DNA of 64,000 nt from contig JAPXFY010000030.1 of the NCBI GenBank assembly GCA_030674185.1, forward strand, positions 36,773,505-36,837,504, read 5' to 3'. Origin of the DNA: Monoplex corrugatus. Lineage: Eukaryota; Mollusca; Gastropoda; Littorinimorpha; Ranellidae. Position 1 is the first letter of the stretch. The number at the start of each line of letters is the position of its first letter. The notes beneath the pieces were generated by a model. That model was not told the DNA's origin, searched no databases, and saw only the letters and a program-made list of their open reading frames with translations. This document shows positions 38,080 to 50,367 of the stretch, one piece after another. Both the position numbers and the translations under genes were made by a program.

Positions 38080-39320
38080 GTATCAAGCACGGATAAGTTA
38101 TGTACACATTATGCACAGAGCATGTGCTCAAGTTATGTACAAACAATGTGTAAAACACAGATAACATAATGTACAAGTATTTGTAAAATACTACTCAAGT
38201 GATGTAGAAACTCTGTGCAAAACACGGGTAAAGTAATATACAACTCTGTGTAAAGCCTGGTAAAGGTGTGTAGATATTTTTGTAGAATACGGTAAAATGA
38301 GTGTAAACTGTGTAAAAATGACAAAATTATGTACAAAATATATGTAAAGCACGGGAAAGTGATATACAAACTATGTGTAAAACATGGCAAAGTGATGTAC
38401 AACATATATTTAAAGCACGGGAAAGTGATGTACAAACTATGTGTAAAACATGGCAAAGTGATGTACAACATATATGTAAAACAGCGGAAAGTGATGTACA
38501 AACTTTGTGTAAAACATGGCAAAGTGATGTACAACATATATGTAAAGCACAGGAAAGTGATGTATAAACTATGTGTAAAACATGGCAAAGTGATGTAAAA
38601 AATATATGTAAAGCAGGGAAAGTGATGTACAAACTTTGTGTAAAACATGGCAAAGTGATGTACAAAATGTATGGAAAGTAGGGAAAGTGATGTACAAAAA
38701 ATGTGTAAAACATGGCAAAGTGATGTACAAAATATATGTAAAGCACGTTAAAGTGATGTACAAACTTTGTGTAAAACATGGCAAAGTGATGTACAAAATA
38801 TATGTAAAGCACGTTAAAGTGATGTACAAACTATGTGTAAAACATGGTGAAGTGATGTACAAATGTATGTAAAGCAGGGGAAAGTGATGTACAAACTATG
38901 TGTAAAACATGGCAAAGTGATGTACAAAATATATGTAAAGCACGTTAAAGTGATGTACAAACTATGTGTAAAACAGATGTAAGGTGGCGTGGAAGCTGTA
39001 TGTAAAATTCCGATAAGATGCTATAACACGCTATGTGCAAAACACAGATAAAGTAATGTACAACCAGTGTATGAAACATACGTACAACGATGTACACACT
39101 ATGTGTAAAATACGGGCAAAGTAATGTAGAAACTATTTGGAAATCACGGGTAAAATGATGTAGAAAGTATGTATAGTACAATGTAAAGTGATAACAAACT
39201 ATGTGTAAAATGCGGATAAAATTATGTACAAACTTTTGTAAAACACGGGTAAAGTAATGCACATGTATAAAGCAAAGGTAAAAAAAATGTAGAAACTACG
39301 TGTAAAACGTGCATAGACCA
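38080..39320 (-). repeat. Satellite C: 33-bp unit in a 65-66-bp dimer
   Basis: The unit reads GTGTAAAACATGGCAAAG then TGATGTACAAACTAT. It alternates with a variant holding ATGTAAAGCACGGGAAAG and TGATGTACAAAATAT, so the repeat is dimeric through 38340-38990 and more mixed outside. The TGTAAAACA and TGTACAAACTAT parts align with satellite A in its minus orientation. Frames of 90-190 residues on both strands here (VKHGKVMYKL-type and ITLPCFTHSL-type) are repeat translations. Confidence 0.92.
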
Positions 39321-39475
39321 CACATGCACACCCACACTGAAACATGTACGCCTCGAGTCCATAAGAATTGGTCCCTGTACTAAGACACGATGAAAAGCAG
39401 CACGGGTTTCCTGCATGCATCTCCAGAATTGTTCGTGCGAGTACTTGTACTGCGTAGAGGCACTCGATTCAACAG

Positions 39476-39762
<287 letters not shown>

Positions 39763-40734
39763 ATTTAATGCGTGTAAATGAATTCATGGTTACGAGGATT
39801 TGTCCCTGACAAAATTCCATAGAAAACCCATTCGGTAAACAAAATTTCACGCTTGGTGAGAAAAATGGCGGTGCTGTACAATGACAGTGCGATATTTTAC
39901 AAGACACAAAGTATAGTACAACCAGAAAGACTGATACATCGCTCATACAGATCAACATACACACGTTAATCCCAAATCAACATTTCAAAGAAATCAAAAC
40001 TGTATATGATAGGGGCCTACATTATCAGTTGGCCTCACCACGTGACAAAAAGTTGAATAAAATAGAACTTAGTAAGCCTACATTATTTTGATTAAGCTCA
40101 CATAAATAGGCCTGATTGTTTCTGTTTCACCGTTTGTATCAGGTGTTTGATAAAAGAAAATCATCAATTAAGTTTTTGTTATATATTGCCAGTAAAGTCT
40201 CAACATAACAATGTCATTAAAAGCAGACGAATTGTTTCAGTTGGCCTAAATTTACTGAATTTATGCAAACAGAATGATCTATTTAGATCTGACATAATGG
40301 CTACCGGGCTAAACCTGTCTCTCAGTAAAAAGCCTACTCACTTGCGTAGCTTTCATCGGCGATCCGGCCGACTTCTTCAGCGCAACTGCTGGTTTTAACG
40401 ATTCATCATAAAATAGTCAGACTGGGCGTGACCAGCTAGGATTCTGTTACAATGACTACGAGGATTACCTACGACGCCTATATCATCATAGAAAAATTAT
40501 GTCATAACAACCAGAGTAATTATTTCAACAAACAATCTATGCAACTTTCTGATTTGAGTTTGATGAGGTAGTCTGATTGTGTGTGCCCAACAACTGCCAA
40601 CTGATATTCTGATAAAGTCTTCAACGACGATCTAAAAAACGTGAAAAGGCATCATGATAAACAGGAATAACTATTTGTAAAATCAATAAGTATCAAATCA
40701 TCGCACAAAATTATTATCTCAGTAGAAATAACTG
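39763..40734. other. No gene recognised; ribozyme-like core on minus strand at 40351-40380
   Basis: The stretch is A/T-rich with no supported exon. On the minus strand CTGAAGA (40374-40380) and GAAA (40351-40354) bracket a six-pair hairpin (GTCGGC with GCCGAT), which resembles the catalytic core layout of a hammerhead ribozyme. An extra A and weak stem I argue against activity. Confidence 0.3.
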
Positions 40735-41145
40735 TATCAGCAGTAGGTGTAGTCGCTAAGATTGACGAACAATGGCGGCATGACGCTCACCATCACCTCG
40801 GTACACAGAACAGCTTGCAGCTCTACTAATCGTGTGCATGGCCATAGATTTTCTTTGAATTTTATGTCAGTAGAACAGAGGCTTATCTAAAACAAAGGCA
40901 TACATAAGGGTCATTTTGCACTTTTCGTTGAAGTTTGCAGAGGTTAAAAACAGGTGGTCAGTCAACGGTCCGTCTTCTGTTAAGTGACCACACAAAATGA
41001 AGTAATTGCACTTTGAGGCTGCAGCTTCATCTATATTTAGTGTCGTAACAAGAATTGTTTTCATTAATTATCATAGATAATAACCAGTCCAAGGGCCTTC
41101 ATGTGGACATCTCTGTCTCAAAGCGCCATGACACGTCACAGTTTG
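40735..41145. repeat. Dispersed repeat, copy 1 (partner at 57290-57845)
   Basis: GTAGTCGCTAAGATTGACGA and CACCATCACCTC match 57296-57340. GAATTGCACT through CATGTGGACATCTCTGTC, CCATGACACGTCACAGTTT matches 57680-57845. The middle differs. No open frame is shared, so this looks like a non-coding mobile element of unknown class. Confidence 0.65.
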
Positions 41146-41289
41146 TTCAGTACTCAACTATATTGTTTTACTCTTTTTGTTGTTGTTGTTGTTGCTTGTT
41201 TGCTTACTTATGCTATGTGTAAATTTTACTTGACCGTTAATTGATTATCTAAATGTAGGACACTGCTTCAAGCTTATTTGACCGTTCTT

Positions 41290-44200
41290 CATGAAGAAGT
41301 GTGTGGTCAGTGATATCAGTGTAGTTCAGTGGAACACACGTTCCATTGTTGAAAACATTTCCTATTTGAGTAACTATCTATCTTCTAGAAACATCCAAGT
41401 CTTGCTTCTACAATCGCTGAATACCATCAAACCCAATATACCTAAAATATCGGGATTTCATTATTCACCAGTATATGACTAAAAATGACGGTGGCCGAAT
41501 ACAAACAGCTTTATATGTTCGTGAAGGATTGAACTACTGTGAAAGAACATCGCCAGTACCAAAATCGTCCGCATCTATTTCATTATGCGCAATTATTATA
41601 AAAATTTTCCTCATCGCTAGTTCTGAATATGGCCTCTATTTATCTACCAATAAGTCCCGATTCTGTGAATACCGAATGGCTGAAACATTTTCAAGATCAA
41701 GGAGACAAGTGGATAATTGGTGGCGATTTTAATGCACATGCTCCATTTTGGGACAAGAATTGTAAAATCATAACCAGCAACAGGTTGATTGACAATATTG
41801 TAGATTCCAATTTATACTTACTTAACAACGGACACGTTACCCGTGTCCCTGATATACCAACCCACAGACCCACAGCTATCGACCTCACTTTACTGTCACC
41901 ATCGCTAGCACCAAATGCCACATGGCAAACAGAAGATGACTTGTTGGGATCACATCCCTATACTTCTTACCCTAAAGCTTATTACTGAAATAGACGCAAT
42001 GCCACAAGAGATAGTTTACCCAAGTTTAATTATAGATAACGCAGACGGGGCCAGTTTTAAAGCTATCTTACGAAAGACAAGAACAGATCTATCTGAAAAA
42101 AATGACATTAAACGACATGTACGCAGATTTCTGCAACTCACTCATAAGGGCTGCAAAAAATTCAGTTCCAGAGCTTAAAGTGTCTCAAACAGGAAAACAT
42201 CATGGAAACGTCTTGTGGAATAAAGAGTGTGAAAAGGCAGTCAATGAAAAGAAAGAAAAATACGAAAAATATCCAGCAAATATCATCATCATCATCATCA
42301 TCAGGTGCCCTGTCACATGGCGTTGGCGACCATGGACTTCCAACCATCTCTATCTCTCGTTGCCCCAGCATCTCCCCCACCCTCCTCATCCCCAGCCACT
42401 CTGCAAGTCCGTCCAGCATTCTCTCCCTGGGTCTACCTGCTGCTCTCTTTCCCTCCAGCTTTCCCGTTGTGATCAGGTGCTCCAAAAACCCCTTCCTCGT
42501 AAAATGGCCTATAAATGTTGCTTGTCTTTTCCTAATCTTCCTTATGAGTGATCTACTTGTGTCTGCCTCCATCAAGACTGTCTCGTTTGTTTTCTTTGCT
42601 GTCCATGGAACTCTCAACATTCTTCTGAGAAACCACATCTCGGCTGCCTCGATCCTGCTCTGGCTTTGCTTGCTGACTGTCCACGCCTCGCATCCGTACA
42701 ACAGTATTGGTTCTATATATAACATTCAAGGACTCTCTTTCTGATGTTAATTGTTGGTAAGAATGCTTGTCATCTTCTTGAATGCTGTTTTGGCTTGGCC
42801 GATTCTGCCAGCTATTTCCGATGTGCATCTGCCGTCTGATGAAATGACCGTTCCCAGGTATTTGAACTTATTAACCTGTGTCAAGGTTGTGCCATTTGCT
42901 GTTATTTTGCATGAGGGGATTTCATGTTTTTTACTGATCACCATGACTTCAGTCTTCCTGCTCTTTAGCAAATAGGCTACCTGAAAATCATACAGCGATG
43001 AAAAATGCCAATATAAACTGTAACAGAATCATTGAACAAGTTAAAGAACAATATTGGACACCTTTTTGTACATGTGAAGTAAGTGACCACAAAGATATAT
43101 GCAAAAGATTTTGGAAAAGCTGAAAACAATGAAAAATGGGATCAAGTTGCCATCAATTCCAGTAAAGCTAAAAAAAAACAAAAAAACAGCCCTTTACCAA
43201 GCTCACAGGAAAAAGCAGAAGCTTTGCCGACATGTTTGCTGAGGTCTGTCGAGAAGAAGGACTTCCTGCCTTTAGCCAAAATTATAGGGTACAGAAAGAA
43301 AAGACCGACGCATATAAGGATCCTAACCCAGATAATACGCATTACGTCAATGCACCAATCACGCTTCAAGAATTAAAATATGCCATTAAATCAATTCAAA
43401 AAAAAAAAAAAGACATCAGTGGGATTCGATTGAATTTCAAATGAGATGCTAAAAAATTTACCAGAAAATTTTAAAATCTTGCTGCACAGTCTCTTTAAAA
43501 AAAATGCTGGAACAGTGGCAAACTGCCTAACTATTGGAAACAATCAATAGTGGTTCCTGTACTAAATCCAGGTAAATGTAATATTGACTTGAAAAACTCT
43601 AGTCAGTTGCAATAACATTGCACGTATGTGAACTGATGGAAAAAATAATTTTAAATAGATTGATGCATTACTGTGAAAAGAATAAAATAATACCTGTGAA
43701 TCAGGCAGGATTTAGAAAAGGCAGGTCACCAGCCGAACTCCTAACAAAGTTAACCACTAATATGGAACAACAATTTGCCAGACGTCAATGTGTTTAAGCT
43801 ACATTTTTTGATATAACTAAAGCATACAACCAAGTATGACACTCCCGATTATTACTCAAATTGAAAAGTATTGGTCTGACAGGTCACATTTTTTGACTAT
43901 GTCAAAAATTTCTTAGAAAACCGAGTATTTCAAACAAGGATTGAAAATGTGTATTCCGCGAAACGAATTCTTCAAATGGGTGTCCCCCAGGAATCTGTTA
44001 TTGCTCCCCTTCTTTTCATGATACTATTGCATGACTTATCCAGTAAAATTTCAAAACATGTAGTTTTAGCTCAATATGCTGACGTTTTGTGTATGTGGAT
44101 GCAGGTAAATATGAGAAGAAAACACCTTTGCGCTGTATTAATTATACGCGTAAATGTTATCAATTAGAGCTTGATAAAATAGCTCGATACATGGTAGAAA

Positions 44201-45800
44201 ATGGACTGCATCTATCCGTGGTAAAAACAAAGATAGTTTTGTTTAACAGTGGAGCTAACCCAGCTAATATTCCCACTTTCAAACTGGGAGATACTCTTCT
44301 TCAGTATAACGAGTCGATTAAATTCTTAGGAGTTTTTCTTACCGCGAAATTATCTTGGAATCAGCATATTGAATACTTATTAACAAAAGCTCAAAAAAGT
44401 TTGAATTTCTTGAAAATAGTTCGCAAACAGACATGGGGACAAGATACATCGACACTTGTTCATCTTTGTAAATCGCTTGTTAGATCTAAATTAACCTATG
44501 CCCAAGAAATCTTCAGTGCACCGAAACACTAACAAAAATGCAGAGCTTAGATTGTAAAGGTTTCAAACTTGCGCTGGGTCTTCCAGTGCATGCGTCTTGT
44601 CTTCGCACATACGATGCAATCAAATTGTTGCCACTTGATGAACAAAGGAAAGTCGCTTCTACTAAGTTTATGTTAAGGACCACCACTATAGAGAACATAA
44701 TTGACAAAGAATCAAAATTAAGGTCAGACACCGACTTTCCAAAAAGAGCTAAATCAATATCTTCACAGGTCACACTTACAACATATACATCTGACGTTAT
44801 GAAAGGCTCTGGAATTCACTAGTACCCAATTGGGAATTCCAAAGAGCACGATTTGACATACACCACACTGACTTAAAAAAAAGAAGATAATATCAACTTG
44901 CTGGCAAGTCAAGTTAAATAAATGTCATATAGAAGACTGTTATTCCGATCACTTGAAAATTTACACTGATGGATCAGTAACTGAAAGACAAGCAGGCTCA
45001 GCGTTTTTAATACCTGCTCTCAAAACTGAGAAATGTTTCTATACAGGATTTAATAAATCTGTCTTTACCGCTGAACTCTTTGCAATATTAATGGCTTTGA
45101 ATTATATGCTAGGTCTTCCTAAGACAATTCTTCAGATACTTTTTTTTGCGTTGATTCAAAATTTGTACTTCAAGCTTTTGAATTATCAAAATTACAAACA
45201 AGATCTGAAATGATATTGGAAATTACTCACTTGATTCATAATTTATCCTTAAGAGGCACTGACATTACTTTCTGCTGGATACCATCTCCTAGCTTCTTTT
45301 CATTATAATGATATGGTTGATAGGGCTGCCAAATGGGGGGCAAAGAGCTCACCACATTCAAACAATATACAGCTTTCTCTCTCATTGCATGAGTACTATT
45401 CCTCAGTGGACACCTACGTATGACAGCAGTTCCAAGATAAACAGAAAAAGTATAAGAAATGTTACATGAACTTTGAAATTAGCAAATCACCTAAGCCATT
45501 TCCTGCCGGCAGAATTATACAATCCCTTATGTGTAGGTGGAAACTTGAATGCATTCAAACAAAATACCCAGGAATATAGTGTGTCTGTGTGGAAAGAAGA
45601 TAACTCATAGTCATATCATATTCTTTCGTGTGTTGGGTTAACACGATATATTCCTACACTCTCTACGAAGACAATTTCTGACATATTTGCCTCACCATCA
45701 ATATATGATTTTTTTGTTAGCCTGTCAAAAAGTCCTAAAGCGAATTACCTTTTACCTTTCCAGGGCATAGGTTTTGTGCAGGCTTAAGGAATTTGCCAGG
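41290..45800 (+). pseudogene. I-like LINE ORF2: endonuclease, reverse transcriptase and RNase H, degraded and interrupted
   Basis: The domain order is that of I-superfamily LINEs. Endonuclease: VVQWNTRSIV near 41325, WIIGGDFNAHAPFWDKN near 41713, NGHVTRVPDIPTHRPTAIDL then TLLSPSLAPNATW near 41828-41920. RT: NYRVQ and APITLQELKYAI near 43270-43380, MGVPQESVIAPLLFMI near 43977 (usual G replaced by E), QYADVL near 44071 (usual second D replaced by V), KFLGVFLTAKLSWNQHI near 44320. RNase H: LKIYTDGSV near 44956, FTAELFAILMAL near 45064, CVDSKFVLQ near 45148 in another frame, CWIPS near 45277. Numerous stops and frame changes, and two altered RT motifs, mean it is dead. The insertion at 42283-42966 splits the linker after the endonuclease. 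Confidence 0.85.
42283..42966 (-). mobile_element. RTE-like LINE 3' end nested in the I-like LINE, with 8-bp target duplication
   Basis: The minus strand reads the C-terminal half of the RTE-like protein: KTEVMVISKK, VNKFKYLGTVISSDGR, EPILLYGCEAWTVSKQSQSR, RRMLRVPWTAKKTNETVLME, RKRQATFIGHFTRKG, GRPRERMLDGLAEWLGMRR. It ends in an (ATG)n tail. AGCAAATA stands on both sides (42275-42282 and 42967-42974). Taking out the insert and one duplicate leaves the I-like frame open across the join. The copy is 5'-truncated, as is usual for target-primed insertion, and has one frame break near 42750. Confidence 0.93.
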
Positions 45801-46029
45801 TAACAGGTGGCAGATCAGGTTGAGCGCATATGGAATTCTCCGACTGCGATGTATACCTCTTGAATCTTCTCTAAACTCTTTCTTTATTCCTTTTTGCTCT
45901 CGTATTGCTGTGTACATACAAGTATGATAAAGGTCATTTTCGTGTGTTCATTTGACTCTTGTTACCTCTCAACAAGTCAGATCAGTGAGCATGTCGTCCC
46001 ATTCTTGTGGAGGTGAATACACAATACAC
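45801..46029. other. Probable 3' flank of the I-like LINE; nothing else seen
   Basis: No clear tail or terminal repeat is visible, so the LINE's 3' boundary is unknown. Confidence 0.4.
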
Positions 46030-46260
46030 CAAACTTAACCAGTCATAAGGTGAAATGATTACCGTAGTTCAACAGACCAATGACTGGGAGCTTGTGAGTT
46101 CAAATCCTCATCAGCCCCCCCACCCCCACCCCACCCGGCCCCGAAAATAAAAACGTAGGATTTGGTTTTTACCTCAAACAGCTCCTACCCACAGTTTGGG
46201 CTCATTGGGCCCACACAGGTGTGTCTCATCCTGTATGACCTCTTGAGGAGTGCCACTCTT
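46030..46260 (+). mobile_element. tRNA-headed SINE, diverged copy 3
   Basis: A B-box-like AGTTCAAATCC lies at 46097-46107. The body keeps CAGCTCCTACCCACAGTTTG, GGCTCATTGGG, GTCTCATCC and GACCTCTTGAGGA in the order seen at 32708 and 55868. A C-rich run replaces part of the sequence after the B box. The 3' half is missing. Confidence 0.65.
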
Positions 46261-46375
46261 TGTCTCGGTTCGCCTACCCGCTACTTCCGTTCGCCTATTT
46301 AGACTCACTCCTCTCGCTCTCAAAGACACATGCGCCCGCGCACTCGCCCCCCCCCCCTCCCCTGTTAAAGTATTG

Positions 46376-46447
46376 TGTATGTTTTGAAACGGTTATCGCC
46401 CATATATGGCTCTACGCAGTCAACTGGGCTTTAAACAAAAAACAACC
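46376..46447 (+). mobile_element. R1 3'-end fragment, plus orientation
   Basis: TTTTGAAACGGTTATCGCCC, ATGGCTCTACGCAGTCAACT and GGGCTTTAAACAAAAAACAA match the end of R1 seen in reverse at 36762 and 21925, with an A/C-rich tail. The two orientations in the window show independent insertions. Confidence 0.75.
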
Positions 46448-46534
46448 AATAAGTTTACATAAAAGTACATTTGTGGGTGGCATTTCTTGTGAATATAATT
46501 AGTGTTTGCATTAAAGTTTAGCTTACTAGCACAC

Positions 46535-46535
<1 letters not shown>

Positions 46536-46594
<59 letters not shown>

Positions 46595-46644
46595 GAGTCT
46601 CATGTGATTGTCTCTAAAAACACACATACACAAACACACATACA

Positions 46645-46680
<36 letters not shown>

Positions 46681-46830
46681 GCACGCACTTGCGCGCGCGC
46701 GGTGTTTGCCCCTCTCAGTATACACACGCGCGCGCGTGCGCGCACGCACGCACGCACACACACACACAAAGATACACACACTACTTCCATGCGGTGACTA
46801 TCCCTCTCAGCACACACCGACACACCCACA
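46536..46830. repeat. (CA)n plus alternating CG tracts
   Basis: CA run at 46536-46589, then CACGCACGCACG and GCGCGCGCGCGG near 46690, and CACGCGCGCGCGTGCGCGCA near 46726. Alternating purine-pyrimidine of this kind is prone to the Z-DNA form. Confidence 0.9.
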
Positions 46831-47815
46831 CACAGAGACACCAGGCATTATTCTCTGAATACCTTCGATCGTTACAGCGCTGCGAAAGCTATTAGTAAGC
46901 CAATGCAGAATATCACATGACGCAGCAAGCCTATTTATACTCCAGGGGAAGTTCCCCCATTACTTTCAGTTTCTCAGAATCAGCAGCAATGACGGACGTA
47001 ATAACTTCTACGAAAACGAAACTAGGTTTAATTTTAGCTTGCTGCATAACTCGGACAAAAGCACAGATTTTATTTTATGAATTTGACTCAATTATGCTTG
47101 ACCAGCCTTCAGTTTATAATAATAAGAAAATATAACGCACCGTCTTAGTACCAATCTGCGTAATAAGATCCTCATTTGGCGGCAAATACGTCACATTTTG
47201 TTATTATTTTCACATGCATGACAGTTGATGCAAAGTTTTGAAACCCGTTCATGAAAAAGATTAGTTCTGATGGGTATATAGATCTGTAATATTCTTTAAG
47301 GTAGCGGGAGACGGTGGTTCGGGTCGGGGAGAAACCGGGGACGGACTCAAATAGAGTCTAAACTGGTTGTCAACGCCCAAACTCCAAAAAATCAACAAAT
47401 CAACAATCAACCCAACCCCAAAGCTGAGACACCAGTGTCCACGGTTCTTCGTTGGGCTGGGCTGTCATCTCTTTTTTGCAAAACCAATTCAACTAAAATT
47501 TTCATATATATCAATAATAATAAAATGATAATAAATCATTCTTGGGGATCACTTTTCTTTTGGACTCATTGCCCATTTGGACATTATATGTGTTAGAAGA
47601 TTCGTAGTGAAGTACGCAGCTGAACTCAATTTTTCATCATGATAATGAAATGATAATATTAATAATAATAATAATACTATCATTCTTGCATCGCGTATTT
47701 TTTTCTTTTCTCGACTCACTGCACATTACACATTTTGAAAGATACAAAGTGTAACACATACATCTGAAATACTTATTGTCACATTACAGACACACATCTA
47801 GGAATACACACATTA
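46831..47815. other. No gene recognised
   Basis: A/T-rich with a short AAT-type patch near 47657. 47300-47345 is locally G-rich (GGTTCGGGTCGGGGAG). No exon or mobile element is supported. Confidence 0.45.
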
Positions 47816-48600
47816 ATGAACATCATCATAATCATCATCATCAGGTGCCCTGCCGCATGGCGTTGGCGACCATGGACTTCCAACCATCTCTATCTCTCGT
47901 TGCCCCTAGCATCTCCCCACCCTCCTCATCCCCAGCCACTCTGCAAGTCCGTCCAGCATTCTCTCCCTGGGTCTACCTGCTGCTCTCTTTCCCTCCAGCT
48001 TTCCCGTTGTGACCAGGTGCTCCAAATCCCCCTTCCTCATAAAATGGCCTATAAATGTTGCTTGTCTTTTCCTAATCTTCCTTATTAGTGATCTACTTGT
48101 GTCTACCTCCATCAAGACTGTCTCGTTTGTTTTCTTTGTTGTCCATGGAACTCTCAACATTCTTCTTAGAAACCACATCTCGGCTGCCTCAGTCTTGCTC
48201 TGGCTTTGCTTGTTGACTGTCCACGCCTCACATCCGTATAACAGTATTGGTTCTATATAACATTCAAGGACTCTCTTTCTGATGTTAATTGATAGGCATT
48301 TGTTGGTAAGAATGCTTGTCATCTTCTTGAATGCTGTTTTGGCTTGGCCGATTCTGCCGGTTATTTCCTATGTGCATCTGCCGTCTGATGAAATAACCGT
48401 TCCCAGGTATTTGAACTTATTAACCTGTGTCAAGGTTGTGCCATTTATTGTTATTTTGCATGAGGGGATTTCATGTTTTTTACTGGTCACCATGACTTCA
48501 GTCTTCCTGCTGTTTAGTTCCAACCCTTACCTTTGCTTTCTATTTCTAGTATATATACACAAGGTTTTGTAGGTCCCTTTCATTTTCTGCAATTAGCTGT
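47816..48600 (-). pseudogene. RTE-like LINE 3' end, second well-kept copy
   Basis: Over 90% like 42283-42966 by eye and longer at its 5' side. An open minus-strand frame from 48322 covers MTSILTNKCLSINIRKRVLE, CYIEPILLYGCEAWTVNKQS and on through GRPRERMLDGLAEWLGMRRV. A (TGATGA)-type tail ends it at about 47818. A few indels near 47910 and 48400 break the frame. The low divergence from the nested copy suggests recent activity of this family. Confidence 0.9.
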
Positions 48601-48771
48601 AACTCACAGACTGGATATTATGCATGCATTATTATGATGTATACACAGGAATAGGTTTTAGGCACTGACAAGGTCTGCATACATGTAGACCTGGGAGAGA
48701 GCGGAAATATCCTCACCTTTACCTACCAGGTGAAGGTGTCTAAGTGAACGGATCCCGGGACCTTCCAATTA

Positions 48772-48953
48772 AACCATTTGACTCTCGTACCCTTCGACCA
48801 GCACCTTGCATTGTCAGCCGGGCTAGCACTGTGTAGCAAAGCAAAATCTTAACCCATTGACTCCCTCACCCTATCCACCGGTGGATAGGGTGAGGGAGTC
48901 AAAGGGTTAAGATTTTGCAGTTGGTGAATAGGATGCGGGAGTCAAAGGGTTAA
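48772..48953. mobile_element. Palindromic TTAA MITE, near-perfect 62-bp hairpin
   Basis: 48849-48910 is a loop-less inverted repeat with TTAA at both ends, centred on CCACCGGTGG, with arms CCCATTGACTCCCTCACCC and its mirror (one mismatch). A further right arm to TTAA at 48950-48953 and a degraded left arm from 48772 (CATTTGACTCTCGTACCC) flank it. Same family as 35440-35561. Confidence 0.85.
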
Positions 48954-49421
48954 AAATCCGAAGCATAGGACTTTGCCACTGAAGGACCTAAATACTGACA
49001 CAGTACTCTGCAGAGGTAGAAGTATTCTGGTACCTACATGACCTACCCTACTGCTACCAGCCACGAGCAGTGTGTCTTTCTTTCTTTCTTTTTTTTTTTT
49101 TTACCCCGTTTTTCTTTTGAGTTGTCTTTCTTAAAGGTTTCTCTTTTGTTTCGTTTTGTAGCGACCAGATAGTTTTTTTCTATTCGGTAACAGTTTTTTC
49201 CTTGTCTCTCATTTGTCTCCTTGAGTTCTTTGGTGTCACCTTTGCAAGGGAAACAACCCTTCTTTCCCCACTCTTCAGGCCATGACAATCTACATATACA
49301 TTTGCCTTGTTGTCCGCCCCTGACGGTCGTGCTCTTTTTATACAAAATAAAGTCTGACGTTTACCCACTTCACTACCATATCTGTTACCAACATCATGAT
49401 ATTAGATGCGAGTGTGTCCAC

Positions 49422-49533
<112 letters not shown>

Positions 49534-49799
49534 GTGGTGATGGGTGGGTGAGGGTGTTTATAAGTATCTCACACGCGCGCGTGCAAGTGAAATTCGTGTC
49601 ACAAAACGTATGCGCACTTGTAATTAGCGTACAGAGTTACGCGCGTATGTATATTTATGCATTCTTTCTGCATGTCCTGTCGTACACACACGCCACATGC
49701 CTACATACAATCCACGCCTTTCCACTTCATCTTATAGAGGCAGGAGACAGATGCTGTACTGGTATAAAAAATTTCATATACAAAGTTCAAAACACTTGA

Positions 49800-50367
49800 C
49801 ATTACATTCTTTGCAGGGGACAGTGCAAATACAGCACCCCCCCCCCACCTCTTACAAAAAACCACTCGTACTTCAAAGTTTTAAGATTTTTAACAATATA
49901 GATGACGTAGATAGAACACAATTTTTTAAACTGACAAACTGTGACAAAACAAGAAATAGTACTGATAAAATATTTATAGAATATTGCAAGACTTAACGTT
50001 AGAAAGTTTTATTTTACAAATAGAATAGCACGTGTATGGAATAAATTACCAATCGAAATTAAAAGAGCACTAAACACAAACTCGTTTAAAAACCAGCTTG
50101 ACCATTGGAAACATTACATTGAACTTAAATTCGAATATGATGAATGAATCATCAAAACAATAAGAAAAAAAAAACTGTGCCTGCGACAAACCTAGGCTAC
50201 GTGTGTTGGAAAATAAAAATAAAAATGATGGGACTTGAAATAGCCAAACAGCTAATGTGTTATGTCTCTATTGCTAAACTAAACTAAACTAAACTAAACT
50301 AAACTAAACTAAACTAAACTAAACTAAACACTAAACTAAACTAAACTAAACTAAATTAAACTAAACT
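49800..50367 (+). pseudogene. 3' end of a CR1/L2-like LINE with (CTAAA)n tail
   Basis: In broken frames the sequence encodes the typical LINE C-terminus: NRIARVWNKLPIEIKRALNT and NSFKNQLDHWKHYIEL near 50020-50125, followed by a stop. A short A-rich 3' region leads to a pentanucleotide tail of about 18 CTAAA units (50274-50366), the kind of simple repeat that ends many non-LTR elements. The 5' part is missing. A run of 12 C occurs near 49836. Confidence 0.72.

Noticed and set aside
38133..38862. Open frames of 90-171 residues (VKHGKV and ITLPCFTH repeats)
   Set aside because: They are translations of satellite C in several frames on both strands, without start context or splice signals.
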